Positions 1 through 7,737 of a DNA stretch of 64,000 bases are shown here, piece by piece. Location: positions 124,001 through 188,000 of the forward strand of contig JAFPUM010000061.1 in the NCBI GenBank assembly GCA_017395425.1, read 5' to 3'. Every line of letters starts with the position of its first letter. The stretch's first letter is position 1. The stretch comes from Clostridia bacterium. GTDB lineage: Bacteria; Bacillota; Clostridia; Oscillospirales; Acutalibacteraceae. The notes beneath the pieces are model-generated. The model had not been told where the DNA came from and ran no database searches. It saw only the letters and a list, made by a program, of their open reading frames with translations. The translations under genes and the position numbers were made by a program.

Positions 1-467
1 CCGATGATGTCCTCCACTTCGTGTATAACCCGCTGCGGATCGGCGGAAGGCAGATCAATCTTGTTGATGACCGGCACTACTTCCAGTCCCGCGTCGATGG
101 CGAGATAGGTGTTGGCGAGCGTCTGGGCTTCGATGCCCTGACTGGCGTCCACCACCAGTATCGCCCCTTCGCAGGCGGCAAGTGAACGGGAAACCTCATA
201 GTTGAAATCCACATGACCGGGGGTGTCGATCAGATTGAAGGTATAGACCTTCCCGTCCTGCGCCTCATAGTTGACCGTGACAGCGTGGGATTTGATGGTG
301 ATGCCGCGTTCCCGTTCCAGATCCATATTGTCGAGCATCTGATCTTCCATCTCCCGCAGGCTGACGGCATAGGTTTTTTCCAGTATGCGGTCGGCAAGAG
401 TACTCTTGCCGTGGTCAATGTGGGCGATAATGCTGAAATTGCGAATGGTTTCCTGTGGAGCTGACAA
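1..467 (-). CDS. lepA: Elongation factor 4 (LepA), N-terminal part, cut by window edge
   Basis: Ribosome-associated GTPase that back-translocates stalled ribosomes. About 155 residues are present; the rest lies beyond base 1. The G domain is clear: G1 as AHIDHGKST near residue 17, a switch region with [11 protein letters not shown]3 as DTPGHVDF and G4 as [17 protein letters not shown] together with the very short N-terminus fits LepA rather than EF-G or TypA. The start is a TTG at 467: the frame is closed just upstream by TAA, and GAGGTG lies 9 bases before the TTG, so no ATG start is available in front of the G1 motif. The gene reads out of the window to the left. Confidence 0.93.
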   Translation of the reverse strand, partial: MSAPQETIRNFSIIAHIDHGKSTLADRILEKTYAVSLREMEDQMLDNMDLERERGITIKSHAVTVNYEAQDGKVYTFNLIDTPGHVDFNYEVSRSLAACEGAILVVDASQGIEAQTLANTYLAIDAGLEVVPVINKIDLPSADPQRVIHEVEDII

Positions 468-534
468 TGTTTGTTACACCTCATTGTGATTGATGGTTGA
501 TTTTGGTGCGCCTTTCCGGCGGCAGCACCTACGG

Positions 535-846
535 CTAATCCCGCTGTCTGACCGGTCTTTTCCGGCGTCTGGCGCGTCTGGCTTTTTTAACGGCTTCATC
601 CCGCCGCAGCGCCAATACCACGCAGATGACCGCTACACCCAGATCGGTGAGAATCAGGGCGGCAGTATCAAACGTCACAGACGCTCTTACGACCAGAATC
701 AGAATCAGCTGTATCATGGCAAAAAGCGCAAAAATCGCCACCGTCACCAGTCCCGCCAGCACATAGCGGTCGGTATGACGTATCTTACGGCTGAGTCTTT
801 TGAGACGGTTGGTCAGTTGTTGAATATAAGAAGTCAATGATTCCAT
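535..846 (-). CDS. Small two-helix membrane protein, unknown function
   Basis: 103 residues. A basic amphipathic N-terminus (about 1-30) is followed by two hydrophobic segments, about 30-53 and 62-79, and a very basic C-terminal tail rich in Arg and Lys (KKARRARRRKRP). GGAGG lies 7 bases before the ATG. It sits between the Big2 protein (38 bases upstream) and lepA (67 bases downstream), so it is probably cotranscribed with the former. I recognise no family. The basic tail would face the cytoplasm and could contact nucleic acid or lipid head groups, but this is inference. Confidence 0.7.
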   Translation of the reverse strand: MESLTSYIQQLTNRLKRLSRKIRHTDRYVLAGLVTVAIFALFAMIQLILILVVRASVTFDTAALILTDLGVAVICVVLALRRDEAVKKARRARRRKRPVRQRD

Positions 847-884
847 AAGGATGCCTCCGGGTAGTAATCATGTAAGGAAAAACA

Positions 885-1712
885 TCAGTATTTTTTCAGC
901 CCGCGGTAGTACTTGTCGGGCAGCAGTCGGTTGCGGGAACGCAGTGAATCCGAACCGCCCGTGCTGTAACGCCGACGGCTGCCGGGCGATACATTGAGTT
1001 TGGGCGTGCGAAGACTGATAATAACCGAGAAAATATACACCACCGCCGAAATGATGAAAATCCACGCGATAAGTCCGATGAGCAGTGAAGACGCATTGGC
1101 ATTGGTGCGGGATTTGGCATAGGCGATGAGCATAGGGTCGTCAGTAGAGGAAAACAAATCCAGATCGTTATCGTTTTCATACCCCGTGACAATGCCTGCG
1201 CCGCCGTCCGAGACCGGTTCTGACTCGGCGGGTTCCGATGTCAACTCTCCGTCACCCACAACCAGTGTGTATTTTGCCACTTTGGTTTCCTTATTGTTGG
1301 CTTCCACCGTGGCGGTAATCGTAACCACGCCGCTTTTCAGTCCCACTACTTTGACCGCGCGGTTATCCACCTGCGTAACGGTAGCAATGGATTTATCCGA
1401 AGAGTCAAAGGTGGTGGAAAACCGATAGCCCATATCCTTGACGGTGAGGTAGAGCGTGGTAGATTTTCCAACCGCGATGCGCTTGGTATTGGCGTCGGAA
1501 AAGCCGGCGGTTCCCAGCGTTTCCTGCGGATTGGAAGAGACAATGTCCTCCGGCACGCTGTCGTCACTGGGTGGAGATATGGAAGACGACGGGTTCGATG
1601 ACAGAGAGGATGATGTGTCCGGCGACGCCGCCACAGAAATCCCCCACCAGCCCACCGCGCAGATCACAGCCGCCATCAGTGCCGCGGCGCACTTGCCCGG
1701 TTTGCCCTTCAA
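885..1712 (-). CDS. Secreted/membrane-anchored Big2 (bacterial Ig-like) protein
   Basis: 275 residues. An N-terminal signal-like hydrophobic segment (about 8-30) is followed by a Ser/Pro-rich linker (about 32-75). A Big2-type Ig-like domain spans about 85-160, with the family features RIAVGKSTTLYLTV, IATVTQV and GVVTITATV. A second hydrophobic segment (about 205-235) and a basic tail follow. The predicted topology has the Ig domain outside the cell with a membrane anchor near the C-terminus. TTG at 1712 is chosen because AGGTG lies 6 bases upstream; a GTG three codons earlier overlaps that Shine-Dalgarno site. A promoter with a perfect TATAAT lies upstream. The role is probably surface binding or envelope sensing; the ligand is unknown. 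Confidence 0.75.
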   Translation of the reverse strand: MKGKPGKCAAALMAAVICAVGWWGISVAASPDTSSSLSSNPSSSISPPSDDSVPEDIVSSNPQETLGTAGFSDANTKRIAVGKSTTLYLTVKDMGYRFSTTFDSSDKSIATVTQVDNRAVKVVGLKSGVVTITATVEANNKETKVAKYTLVVGDGELTSEPAESEPVSDGGAGIVTGYENDNDLDLFSSTDDPMLIAYAKSRTNANASSLLIGLIAWIFIISAVVYIFSVIISLRTPKLNVSPGSRRRYSTGGSDSLRSRNRLLPDKYYRGLKKY

Positions 1713-1742
1713 GAGAATCACCTCATTCTATGATTTCAATTC

Positions 1743-1771
1743 ATTATAACAAATGAATTTGGGGATTGCAA
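1743..1771 (-). promoter_or_regulatory. Sigma-A promoter for the Big2 protein gene
   Basis: On the minus strand TTGCAA (1766-1771) and TATAAT (1743-1748) are 17 bases apart, 31 bases before the TTG start. Confidence 0.8.
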
Positions 1772-1814
1772 GATTTTTACGTGTTTTTTCAGGGAATTCC
1801 CATTCCAATACGCC

Positions 1815-3074
1815 CTATATCCGCGCCTGCTGTGTTGGCAAAGAACCGTCATTGATCCGGATAATCTTGACATACATCACCCGTTTGGGCGTAGCCTCCG
1901 AAACCGATATACGGAACCCGCCAAATTCAATTCCCTCGCCCACCTGCGGTATCTTTCCCATACGTTCGGTGAGCCATCCGCTGATGGTCACAGCCTGCGT
2001 CTCCTCATCCTCTTCGATCTCCATCACCTCAAACACCTTGCTTAGCGATGCAATGCCTGCCACAATATAGCCGCCGTCCTCGCACCGTTCTATCTCACGG
2101 ATAATCTCATCATTTTCATCCCAGATTTCGCCCACCAATTCTTCCAGAATATCCTCCATGGTAATAATGCCGACCGTGCCGCCGAATTCATCCACCACCA
2201 CAGCCATATGACACCGGGCGTGCTGAAAAATGCGCAGCAATTCGGATATTTTGGTGTTTTTGGGAATATACTCCACCGAAATCAACATAGAGGCAATGTC
2301 AATTTCCTTGTCAAAATACATTTTTTCATAAAAGTCGCGTTCGTGCAGAATTCCCACAATATTATCAATTGTACCCTTATAGACCGGAATCCGCGAATAA
2401 TGATTGTTTTTGAACAGAGAGGCAAATTTCTTGGGCGGGGTGGAAATCTCCGCTGCCAGAATATTCACCCGCGGCGTGAGAATATGCACGACCTCCAGAT
2501 CGCTGAATTCAATGGCGGAACGGATCAGTTCTCCCTGATTTTCTCCTATACCGCCTTCATTCTGCGCTTCATCCACGATGGTCATCAGTTCATCATCGGT
2601 GATGGCGCCGCCGTCCTTCACCTGAAACAGCTTTGCAATCATCTTTTTCCACACCGTAAACAGCCAGTTGACCGGCGTGAGAACCGTCTGAAGCACCCCG
2701 ATCACCGGCGCGGATGCCATCGCAAAACGCTCCGGCGCTTCCTTTGCCATGCTTTTTGGGGTAATCTCGCTGAAAATCAGCAGCAGCACGGTCATCACCA
2801 GCGTGGCAACAGTCACACCTGCCTCCCCGAAGTGTGAAGTAAACACCACCGTTGCAATCGAAGACGCCAGAATATTCACCACATTGTTTCCCACCAGCAC
2901 CGTCGTGAGCAGCTTGTCAAAATTTTCGGTCAGCTTGAGAGCGCGTGCGGCTTTTCGGTTGCCGTCGGCAGCCATGCTTTTCAGCCGGATCTTGTTTACG
3001 CCGGAAAAAGCGGTCTCGGTCGCCGAAAAATAAGCAGATAACATAATCAGCAGCGCCAGTACAGCTGCATCCAT
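1815..3074 (-). CDS. CorC/HlyC-family (CNNM, DUF21-CBS) membrane protein
   Basis: 419 residues. Members are implicated in Mg2+ or Co2+ efflux, though some are annotated as hemolysins. An N-terminal DUF21 domain with several hydrophobic segments (about 1-170) carries the typical SAYFSATETAFSGVN motif and LVGNNVVNI. Two CBS domains follow (about 200-320; HILTPRVNI, VVVDEFGGTVGIITMEDILEE), then a CorC_HlyC C-terminal domain (about 340-410) with FGGFRISV. The start is the second ATG (3074), 6 bases after GGAGGA; the upstream ATG at 3092 precedes that site. The gene appears monocistronic, with its own promoter embedded in the terminator of the upstream cyclophilin gene. Confidence 0.92.
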   Translation of the reverse strand: MDAAVLALLIMLSAYFSATETAFSGVNKIRLKSMAADGNRKAARALKLTENFDKLLTTVLVGNNVVNILASSIATVVFTSHFGEAGVTVATLVMTVLLLIFSEITPKSMAKEAPERFAMASAPVIGVLQTVLTPVNWLFTVWKKMIAKLFQVKDGGAITDDELMTIVDEAQNEGGIGENQGELIRSAIEFSDLEVVHILTPRVNILAAEISTPPKKFASLFKNNHYSRIPVYKGTIDNIVGILHERDFYEKMYFDKEIDIASMLISVEYIPKNTKISELLRIFQHARCHMAVVVDEFGGTVGIITMEDILEELVGEIWDENDEIIREIERCEDGGYIVAGIASLSKVFEVMEIEEDEETQAVTISGWLTERMGKIPQVGEGIEFGGFRISVSEATPKRVMYVKIIRINDGSLPTQQARI

Positions 3075-3109
3075 ATAGCATCCTCCGTTCATCCTGTCTG
3101 CTGATAGGT

Positions 3110-3138
3110 ATCATACCATACCGCACCAAAAAATGCAA
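3110..3138 (-). promoter_or_regulatory. Promoter of the CorC-family gene
   Basis: Minus strand TTGCAT (3133-3138), 17 bases, TATGAT (3110-3115). The -35 hexamer lies inside the 3' arm and T-run of the preceding terminator. Confidence 0.75.
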
Positions 3139-3172
3139 GCGCCCGGACAAGTTCATCCGTTCGCCTGCATTT
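3127..3172 (-). terminator. Intrinsic terminator after the cyclophilin gene
   Basis: Minus strand stem of 11 pairs (one G-T) between 3162-3172 and 3131-3141 followed by a T-run (A-run 3127-3133 on the plus strand). Confidence 0.85.
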
Positions 3173-3197
3173 GAAATGGTTCCTTAAATAAAGATTA

Positions 3198-4163
3198 TTA
3201 CTCCACCGTTTCGAGATAGGCTTTCTCGATCACCACATCTTCCAGCGGTTGGTCATTTCCGTCGGTATCCACTGCGGCAATCTTATCCACTACCTTCATA
3301 CCCGAATAGACCTGACCGAACACCGTGTGACCGCTTCTTGTCAGCCCTTTTTCGCGGAACTGTCCGTCCAGATACACGGTTCCGCCTCTTTCTTCATAAG
3401 CGTCGGCTGCCCATTTTGCGCCGCCGTTCTCAAGGAAGGTTTCTCTGTCACCGATGGTATAGTACTGCACCTGCTTGGTCTGCACAATAAAGAACTGACT
3501 GCCATTGGTGTTGGCGCCGGCATTCGCCATCGAGACCGCGCCGCGGATATTGTAGAGGTTGCGCCCGAATTCGTCCTCAAAGGAATCGTAGCCCTCGAAC
3601 GAACAGCCGCTGCCATTGCCCATGCCGGTCTGAATCATAAAATCGTTTATGACACGGTGGAAAATCAGACCGTTGTAATAGCCGTTTTTGATCAGCGTCT
3701 TAAAATTTTCCACCGCCGTAGGCGCATATTCCGGGAAGAGCCGGATTTTAATCGTACCCATTGAGGTCTTTAATATCGCCACTTCTTCGCCTGACTTCGG
3801 CTTTTTGAGCTGCTCGCCGTCAGGTGCAGTTTTATATTTTTTTGAGGCGGGATAGACACCGCTCGCAACCGTGTCCGCGGTATTGCTCGACGTGGATGCC
3901 GTCGTGTAATCGGTTTTCGCGTTCCCGTTACGCCGCTCGTGAATCAGCACAAAGGTCAGAATCAGGATCAGCGCCACCATCAGACAGCCGACTGTCACCA
4001 ATATCTGCGTAATCTGCTGCTGCCGTTCGAGTTCCCGGCGCTGCGCCACTGTCAGCCGTTTTTTGCCTGAAGCGGACGGACTTGCCGATTTTGCCGCCGT
4101 CTTCTTTGTACCGGCGGCGGACGATGACTTAGATGATGTTTTTTTACTGCGATTTTCTGCCAT
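3198..4163 (-). CDS. Membrane-anchored cyclophilin-type peptidyl-prolyl isomerase
   Basis: 321 residues. A basic Ser/Lys/Ala-rich cytoplasmic stretch (1-50) precedes one membrane helix (about 58-82). The C-terminal half is a cyclophilin domain (about 130-320) with FHRVINDFMIQTG, the active-site Arg in that motif, GSQFFIVQ and GHTVFGQV. It should catalyse prolyl cis-trans isomerisation of exported proteins at the outer face of the membrane. ATG 4163 has AGAAGGAG 10 bases upstream; a longer reading into the neighbouring gene is rejected. The DUF2752 gene lies 41 bases upstream, and a strong terminator follows. Confidence 0.92.
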   Translation of the reverse strand: MAENRSKKTSSKSSSAAGTKKTAAKSASPSASGKKRLTVAQRRELERQQQITQILVTVGCLMVALILILTFVLIHERRNGNAKTDYTTASTSSNTADTVASGVYPASKKYKTAPDGEQLKKPKSGEEVAILKTSMGTIKIRLFPEYAPTAVENFKTLIKNGYYNGLIFHRVINDFMIQTGMGNGSGCSFEGYDSFEDEFGRNLYNIRGAVSMANAGANTNGSQFFIVQTKQVQYYTIGDRETFLENGGAKWAADAYEERGGTVYLDGQFREKGLTRSGHTVFGQVYSGMKVVDKIAAVDTDGNDQPLEDVVIEKAYLETVE

Positions 4164-4204
4164 AAAACTTCTGTCGCTCCTTCTCAGACATTCGCTCCCA
4201 CTCC

Positions 4205-4654
4205 TCAGAAGAAGATGGAACGGTAAAACGGCGTGTTGCGCAAAATCAGAAACGCCCCACAGATCGCCGCCACAATCAGTCCCTGCACCCATGTGGGACT
4301 GAACGAATATTTCCGGTACGGTCGGCGTATGAGTGAAATCACCAGCCGACTGTACAGATACCCCAGCCAGCCCAGAAAGGCGATATACAGGGGATTATAC
4401 CAGACGGCGGTGAGCAGATCACCGTGCAGCAACGCATAAGTTGCCCGTGTCGCGCCGCATGACAGACAGTTATATCCCGTCAGTGTCAGGAACATACACG
4501 GCGGCATGATGCGATGGAGCCGTTCCTGTCCTACGCCCATGCCCACTGCCGCCAGCAGCAACGCCGCAAGCGGCAGTATGATCGCCCGCCGCAGCGCCTT
4601 GTCATATTCGGGGTCGCGCGGGACACGCGTTTTGTTTTTCATCGGTTCACGCAT
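4205..4654 (-). CDS. DUF2752 membrane protein
   Basis: 149 residues with about three hydrophobic segments (25-45, 85-105, 120-140). The family signature is present: CMFLTLTGYNCLSCGATR, the Cys-x2-CysG-x-TR motif near residues 62-70. DUF2752 proteins are small membrane proteins of unknown function common in Firmicutes and Bacteroidetes. The start is uncertain: ATG 4654 and ATG 4642 are both possible and neither has a good ribosome site. It lies between mscL and the cyclophilin gene, 27 and 41 bases away, suggesting a shared transcript. Confidence 0.8.
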   Translation of the reverse strand: MREPMKNKTRVPRDPEYDKALRRAIILPLAALLLAAVGMGVGQERLHRIMPPCMFLTLTGYNCLSCGATRATYALLHGDLLTAVWYNPLYIAFLGWLGYLYSRLVISLIRRPYRKYSFSPTWVQGLIVAAICGAFLILRNTPFYRSIFF

Positions 4655-4681
4655 TCGGTTATTCTGAATAGACGCAGCGAT

Positions 4682-5167
4682 TTATCTGCCACCCTTTTTC
4701 ACAGGCTTTTTGACAGTCGCGGGCTTGGGCGCCTCGGCAGGCTCTTCGACAGGCAAATCGCTGGTGCAGTGGGGGCACTTGCAGGCGGCAAGCGGAATCT
4801 CCGACGCGCAGAAGGGACAGGTCTTGGTGGTGGGAGCGGCTGCCTCTTCCTTCTTCTTGCCGATGGCGGAGAGCTTATTCACACCCTTGACAATCAGGAA
4901 AATCACCAGTGCCATGATGATGAAATTGATGACGTCCGCGAGGAACTGACCGATGGGCATATCCAGCTTGTAAAACTTAATCGAGAGATTACCCACACCA
5001 CTGGTAGCGTCTTCCGCGCCAAAGCAGTTGAGCAGCGGCTGAATAATGTTGTTGGTGAGCGACGTGACCAGACCCGAGAAAGCGGAACCGATCAGCACGC
5101 CGACAGCCAGATCGAGCATATTGCCCTTGAGTGCAAACTCTTTGAATTCCTGCAGAAACTTTTTCAT
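4682..5167 (-). CDS. mscL: Large-conductance mechanosensitive channel with zinc ribbon tail
   Basis: 161 residues. MscL releases solutes when membrane tension rises on hypo-osmotic shock. The N-terminal FKEFALKGNMLDLAVGVLIG motif and TM1 (15-40), a periplasmic loop and TM2 (about 75-100, INFIIMALVIFLIVKG) are typical. The C-terminus is extended beyond the usual bundle by a zinc-ribbon-like module with two CPxC pairs (CPFC and CPHC) and a Pro/Lys-rich tail. ATG 5167 follows GGAGG by 7-8 bases; an in-frame upstream extension has no ribosome site. It has its own promoter. Confidence 0.95.
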   Translation of the reverse strand: MKKFLQEFKEFALKGNMLDLAVGVLIGSAFSGLVTSLTNNIIQPLLNCFGAEDATSGVGNLSIKFYKLDMPIGQFLADVINFIIMALVIFLIVKGVNKLSAIGKKKEEAAAPTTKTCPFCASEIPLAACKCPHCTSDLPVEEPAEAPKPATVKKPVKKGGR

Positions 5168-5200
5168 TGAAAAAACCTCCAAATATTTTTTGTGACCTTG

Positions 5201-5229
5201 ATTATAGCATAGATATGACAAAAAAGCAA
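5201..5229 (-). promoter_or_regulatory. mscL promoter
   Basis: Minus strand TTGCTT (5224-5229), 17 bases, TATAAT (5201-5206); 33 bases before the ATG. Confidence 0.75.
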
Positions 5230-5242
5230 CGTGTTTTTGTAA

Positions 5243-5340
5243 GGCTCTGTTTAAAAATAAGTTGAACATTTCTCGGAAAGCAATATCGGTTATACGATAC
5301 TTGTAGGAGATTTTTGTTCAAGTTATTTCATAACAGTTCC
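5243..5340. mobile_element. MITE-like element, 98 bp, flanked by TAA
   Basis: The ends form an imperfect inverted repeat of about 27 bases: GGCTCTGTTTAAAAATAAGT... at the left against GGAACTGTTATGAAATAACT... read from the right, both ending in TTGAACA. A small inner palindrome (TATCG/CGATA) is at the centre. The trinucleotide TAA stands directly on both sides (5240-5242 and 5341-5343), as expected for a 3-bp target duplication. It encodes nothing and lies just upstream of the mscL promoter. The parent transposase is not in the window. Confidence 0.6.
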
Positions 5341-5370
5341 TAAGTTTTTCAGTTTGTTTTCCTATTTCTT

Positions 5371-6177
5371 TTACCCTTCTTCTCCCTGCCGCCGGTACAG
5401 GCGGGCGTTTCCCCTCTTCCCCGCCGTACCCAACCGTCCCATGCCTGTCAGCAGGTTGAGTATCATGCGGGCGCAGTCGGTATCGACCGCTGCTGCGGCT
5501 GCCAGTTCCGCTGTGCCGAACGGCATTTCGCCGTCCCTGAGCCGCGTCGGAAGAAACAAATCGTAATCCTTCGGTTCTGCCAGCGTGATTTCATCCAGCA
5601 GTTCCACCGGAACCAGATCAGACACATATTCCCCTTTGCGGGTACGCTGCTTCTTGCGCCGTCGGGTACGCACACCGAACCGCCTCACTTCTTCGCCGGT
5701 CAGCAGCACCACCCGGATTGTCAGGCGCGGATGGGAAAGAAAATCCCGTATGGTATATAACTCCCGGACGGCAGCGTAAATATTTCCCTTCTTGGGCGAC
5801 CGACGGACAGAGGTTACTTCGCCGGTGCCGACATCGGTATTCACAATGGTCTTCCGGCAAATTACCGGATACACCACTGTCACCGGAGCTGCTTCCAGAA
5901 ATACTTCCAGTTTGGGTCTGAGCCGGATGAAACCTCTTGTCTGAATTTCGATAATGCCCCGCTCTCCCACAATGTCCGCCACATATCCGCCAATCGGGAC
6001 TTCATGACAGTCCGCGTCCGGTTCGTAATACGATTTGAGAACCGCGTGCAGCGTCTTTTCTCCCAATGTACCGATAGAATCACGGTTTGGTTCCGTCACG
6101 GTCTGACGCCGGCAAGCTTCCCGAAACCGCTCTTCGTCCTTCTCACCAACCGAGTATGTAACAGCCTTGTCCGTCAC
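5371..6177 (-). CDS. Unknown protein with restriction-nuclease-like motif
   Basis: 268 residues, family not recognised. Residues about 55-100 read GGYVADIVGERGIIEIQTRG: an Asp, then about 8 residues later E-x-Q-T after hydrophobic residues. This resembles the D...(D/E)xK/Q core of PD-(D/E)XK folds and is followed by a predicted strand and a helix. A basic stretch with RTRRRKKQRTRKG lies in the middle, and the last 70 residues look helical (winged-helix-like). GTG 6177 is chosen because a GGGGGAG ribosome site lies 6 bases upstream; an open frame continues upstream only as antisense of the cca leader. It is divergent from cca, with promoters overlapping. Confidence 0.7.
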   Translation of the reverse strand: MTDKAVTYSVGEKDEERFREACRRQTVTEPNRDSIGTLGEKTLHAVLKSYYEPDADCHEVPIGGYVADIVGERGIIEIQTRGFIRLRPKLEVFLEAAPVTVVYPVICRKTIVNTDVGTGEVTSVRRSPKKGNIYAAVRELYTIRDFLSHPRLTIRVVLLTGEEVRRFGVRTRRRKKQRTRKGEYVSDLVPVELLDEITLAEPKDYDLFLPTRLRDGEMPFGTAELAAAAAVDTDCARMILNLLTGMGRLGTAGKRGNARLYRRQGEEG

Positions 6178-6204
6178 GGATATCTCCCCCCTCGGAAAAA
6201 AAGA

Positions 6205-6239
6205 TTGTAATTGAAAACAGAAGGTGGTATACTTATTAT
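6205..6239 (+). promoter_or_regulatory. Overlapping promoters for cca
   Basis: Two staggered sigma-A sites: TTGTAA (6205-6210)-17-TATACT (6228-6233), and TTGAAA (6211-6216)-17-TATTAT (6234-6239). Confidence 0.65.
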
Positions 6240-6263
6240 AAGTGCATTCCCCGATAAATGCAA
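6235..6263 (-). promoter_or_regulatory. Divergent promoter for the nuclease-like gene
   Basis: Minus strand TTGCAT (6258-6263), 17 bases, TATAAT (6235-6240), overlapping the plus-strand -10 region, so the two genes could compete for polymerase. Confidence 0.7.
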
Positions 6264-6318
6264 CACGTTTTGGTTCATTGACAGGGTTATCATTCAGGAC
6301 ACACAGAAAGGAATCACA

Positions 6319-7737
6319 ATGACAGAGACAGAAAAGGCTGCGCAGCACACGATTCCGATTCCCGATAACGTGCTGTGCGTCATGAAAAAGCTCCGTAACA
6401 GCGGCTATGAAAGCTTTGTGGTGGGCGGATGTGTACGGGACGCGCTGCTTGGCAAAACGCCCAAGGATTACGACATTACCACCAATGCCCTCCCGCTGCA
6501 GGTCAAGACACTGTTTGCGCAAAACGGCTTCCGTGTGATCGAAACCGGTCTCAGACACGGCACCGTGACCGTTCTCTCCAACGGCACACCCGTCGAGGTA
6601 ACCACCTATCGTATCGACGGAGCCTATTCCGACGGTCGTCACCCCGACAGCGTGACCTTTTCCGACGGTATTGCCGATGACCTCAGCCGCCGCGATTTTA
6701 CCATCAATGCCATGGCCTATTCTCCCGACGCGGGCTTTGTCGATCTTTTCGGCGGAGCGGAAGATTTGAAAAACAAACGGATTTGCTGCGTAGGGAATCC
6801 CCAGAAACGCTTTGAAGAGGACGCGCTGCGCATGCTCCGCGCCCTGCGGTTTTCGTCCGTACTGGGATTTGCCATCGCGCCGGAAACGTCAGATCAGATT
6901 CACCGCCAGAAACACCTCTTGGAACATCTGGCAAAGGAACGGATTACGGCGGAATTCCTCGGTCTGCTCTGCGGTCAAAACGCGTCCGGTGTGATGAGGG
7001 AATACCGCGACATCATCGCGGAAATCCTTCCGCCCATTGCGCCGATGTTCGGTTTCGCCCAGCATAATCTCCATCATGACGCGGATGTCTGGGAACACAC
7101 CCTGCGCGTGGTGGATGCGGTTCCGTCCGACGACATTGTCCTGCGTCTGGCGGCACTGCTGCACGACGTGGGAAAACCGCATTGTTTCACTGCCGACGCA
7201 GACGGCGTGGGTCATTTCTACGGCCATCCTGCCATCAGTGCCGATATCTGTGAACAGATTTTCTCCCGATACCTGCGCACCGATAAAAAAACCGCTTCCC
7301 GTGTCACGCTGCTGGTGAAAAGCCACGACGAACCCCTCCTTCCTCCTTCCCGCCGCATTCTTCACCGCCGTCTGACCAAATACGGTGAAGAAGTGCTGCG
7401 TCAGCTTCTTGCCCTCCACCGCGCCGATGTGATAGGACAGGCACCTGCGTATCGCGGACGGCTGGACGAACTCGACGAGGCAGAACGCATACTGGATACA
7501 CTCGTGCAGGAAAATGCCTGTATGCGTATCGGCGATCTGGCGCTCAACGGACGGGATCTGCAAAATATGGGAGTCGCGCCCGGTCCGCCAATCGGCGCGC
7601 TGCTGCGTGCGCTCCTGTCCGAAGTGTGCGACGGTGTAACGCCCAATACCCCCGACGCGCTGCGCGCCAGAGCCGCTCAACTCATTCCCCGCCTGACCAC
7701 CGGTCAACAGACTTCCGCAAAGGATGGATTTCAATGA
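6319..7737 (+). CDS. cca: CCA tRNA nucleotidyltransferase with HD domain
   Basis: 472 residues. The class II nucleotidyltransferase head has GGCVRDALLGKTPKDYDITT (catalytic DxD-type motif) near residue 32. RRDFTINAMAY and the RMLRALRFS motif of the neck follow. An HD domain (LLHDVGKPH near 290) occupies the C-terminal half, as in long Firmicute enzymes. It adds or repairs the 3' CCA of tRNA. ATG 6319 has AAAGGA 8 bases upstream; the frame is open further upstream but without a ribosome site. Its TGA overlaps the ATG of the next gene, implying translational coupling. Confidence 0.95.
   Translation: MTETEKAAQHTIPIPDNVLCVMKKLRNSGYESFVVGGCVRDALLGKTPKDYDITTNALPLQVKTLFAQNGFRVIETGLRHGTVTVLSNGTPVEVTTYRIDGAYSDGRHPDSVTFSDGIADDLSRRDFTINAMAYSPDAGFVDLFGGAEDLKNKRICCVGNPQKRFEEDALRMLRALRFSSVLGFAIAPETSDQIHRQKHLLEHLAKERITAEFLGLLCGQNASGVMREYRDIIAEILPPIAPMFGFAQHNLHHDADVWEHTLRVVDAVPSDDIVLRLAALLHDVGKPHCFTADADGVGHFYGHPAISADICEQIFSRYLRTDKKTASRVTLLVKSHDEPLLPPSRRILHRRLTKYGEEVLRQLLALHRADVIGQAPAYRGRLDELDEAERILDTLVQENACMRIGDLALNGRDLQNMGVAPGPPIGALLRALLSEVCDGVTPNTPDALRARAAQLIPRLTTGQQTSAKDGFQ

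Noticed and set aside
4163..4292. N-terminal extension of the cyclophilin into the DUF2752 gene
   Set aside because: No ribosome site and the extra residues overlap another gene; ATG 4163 has a good site.
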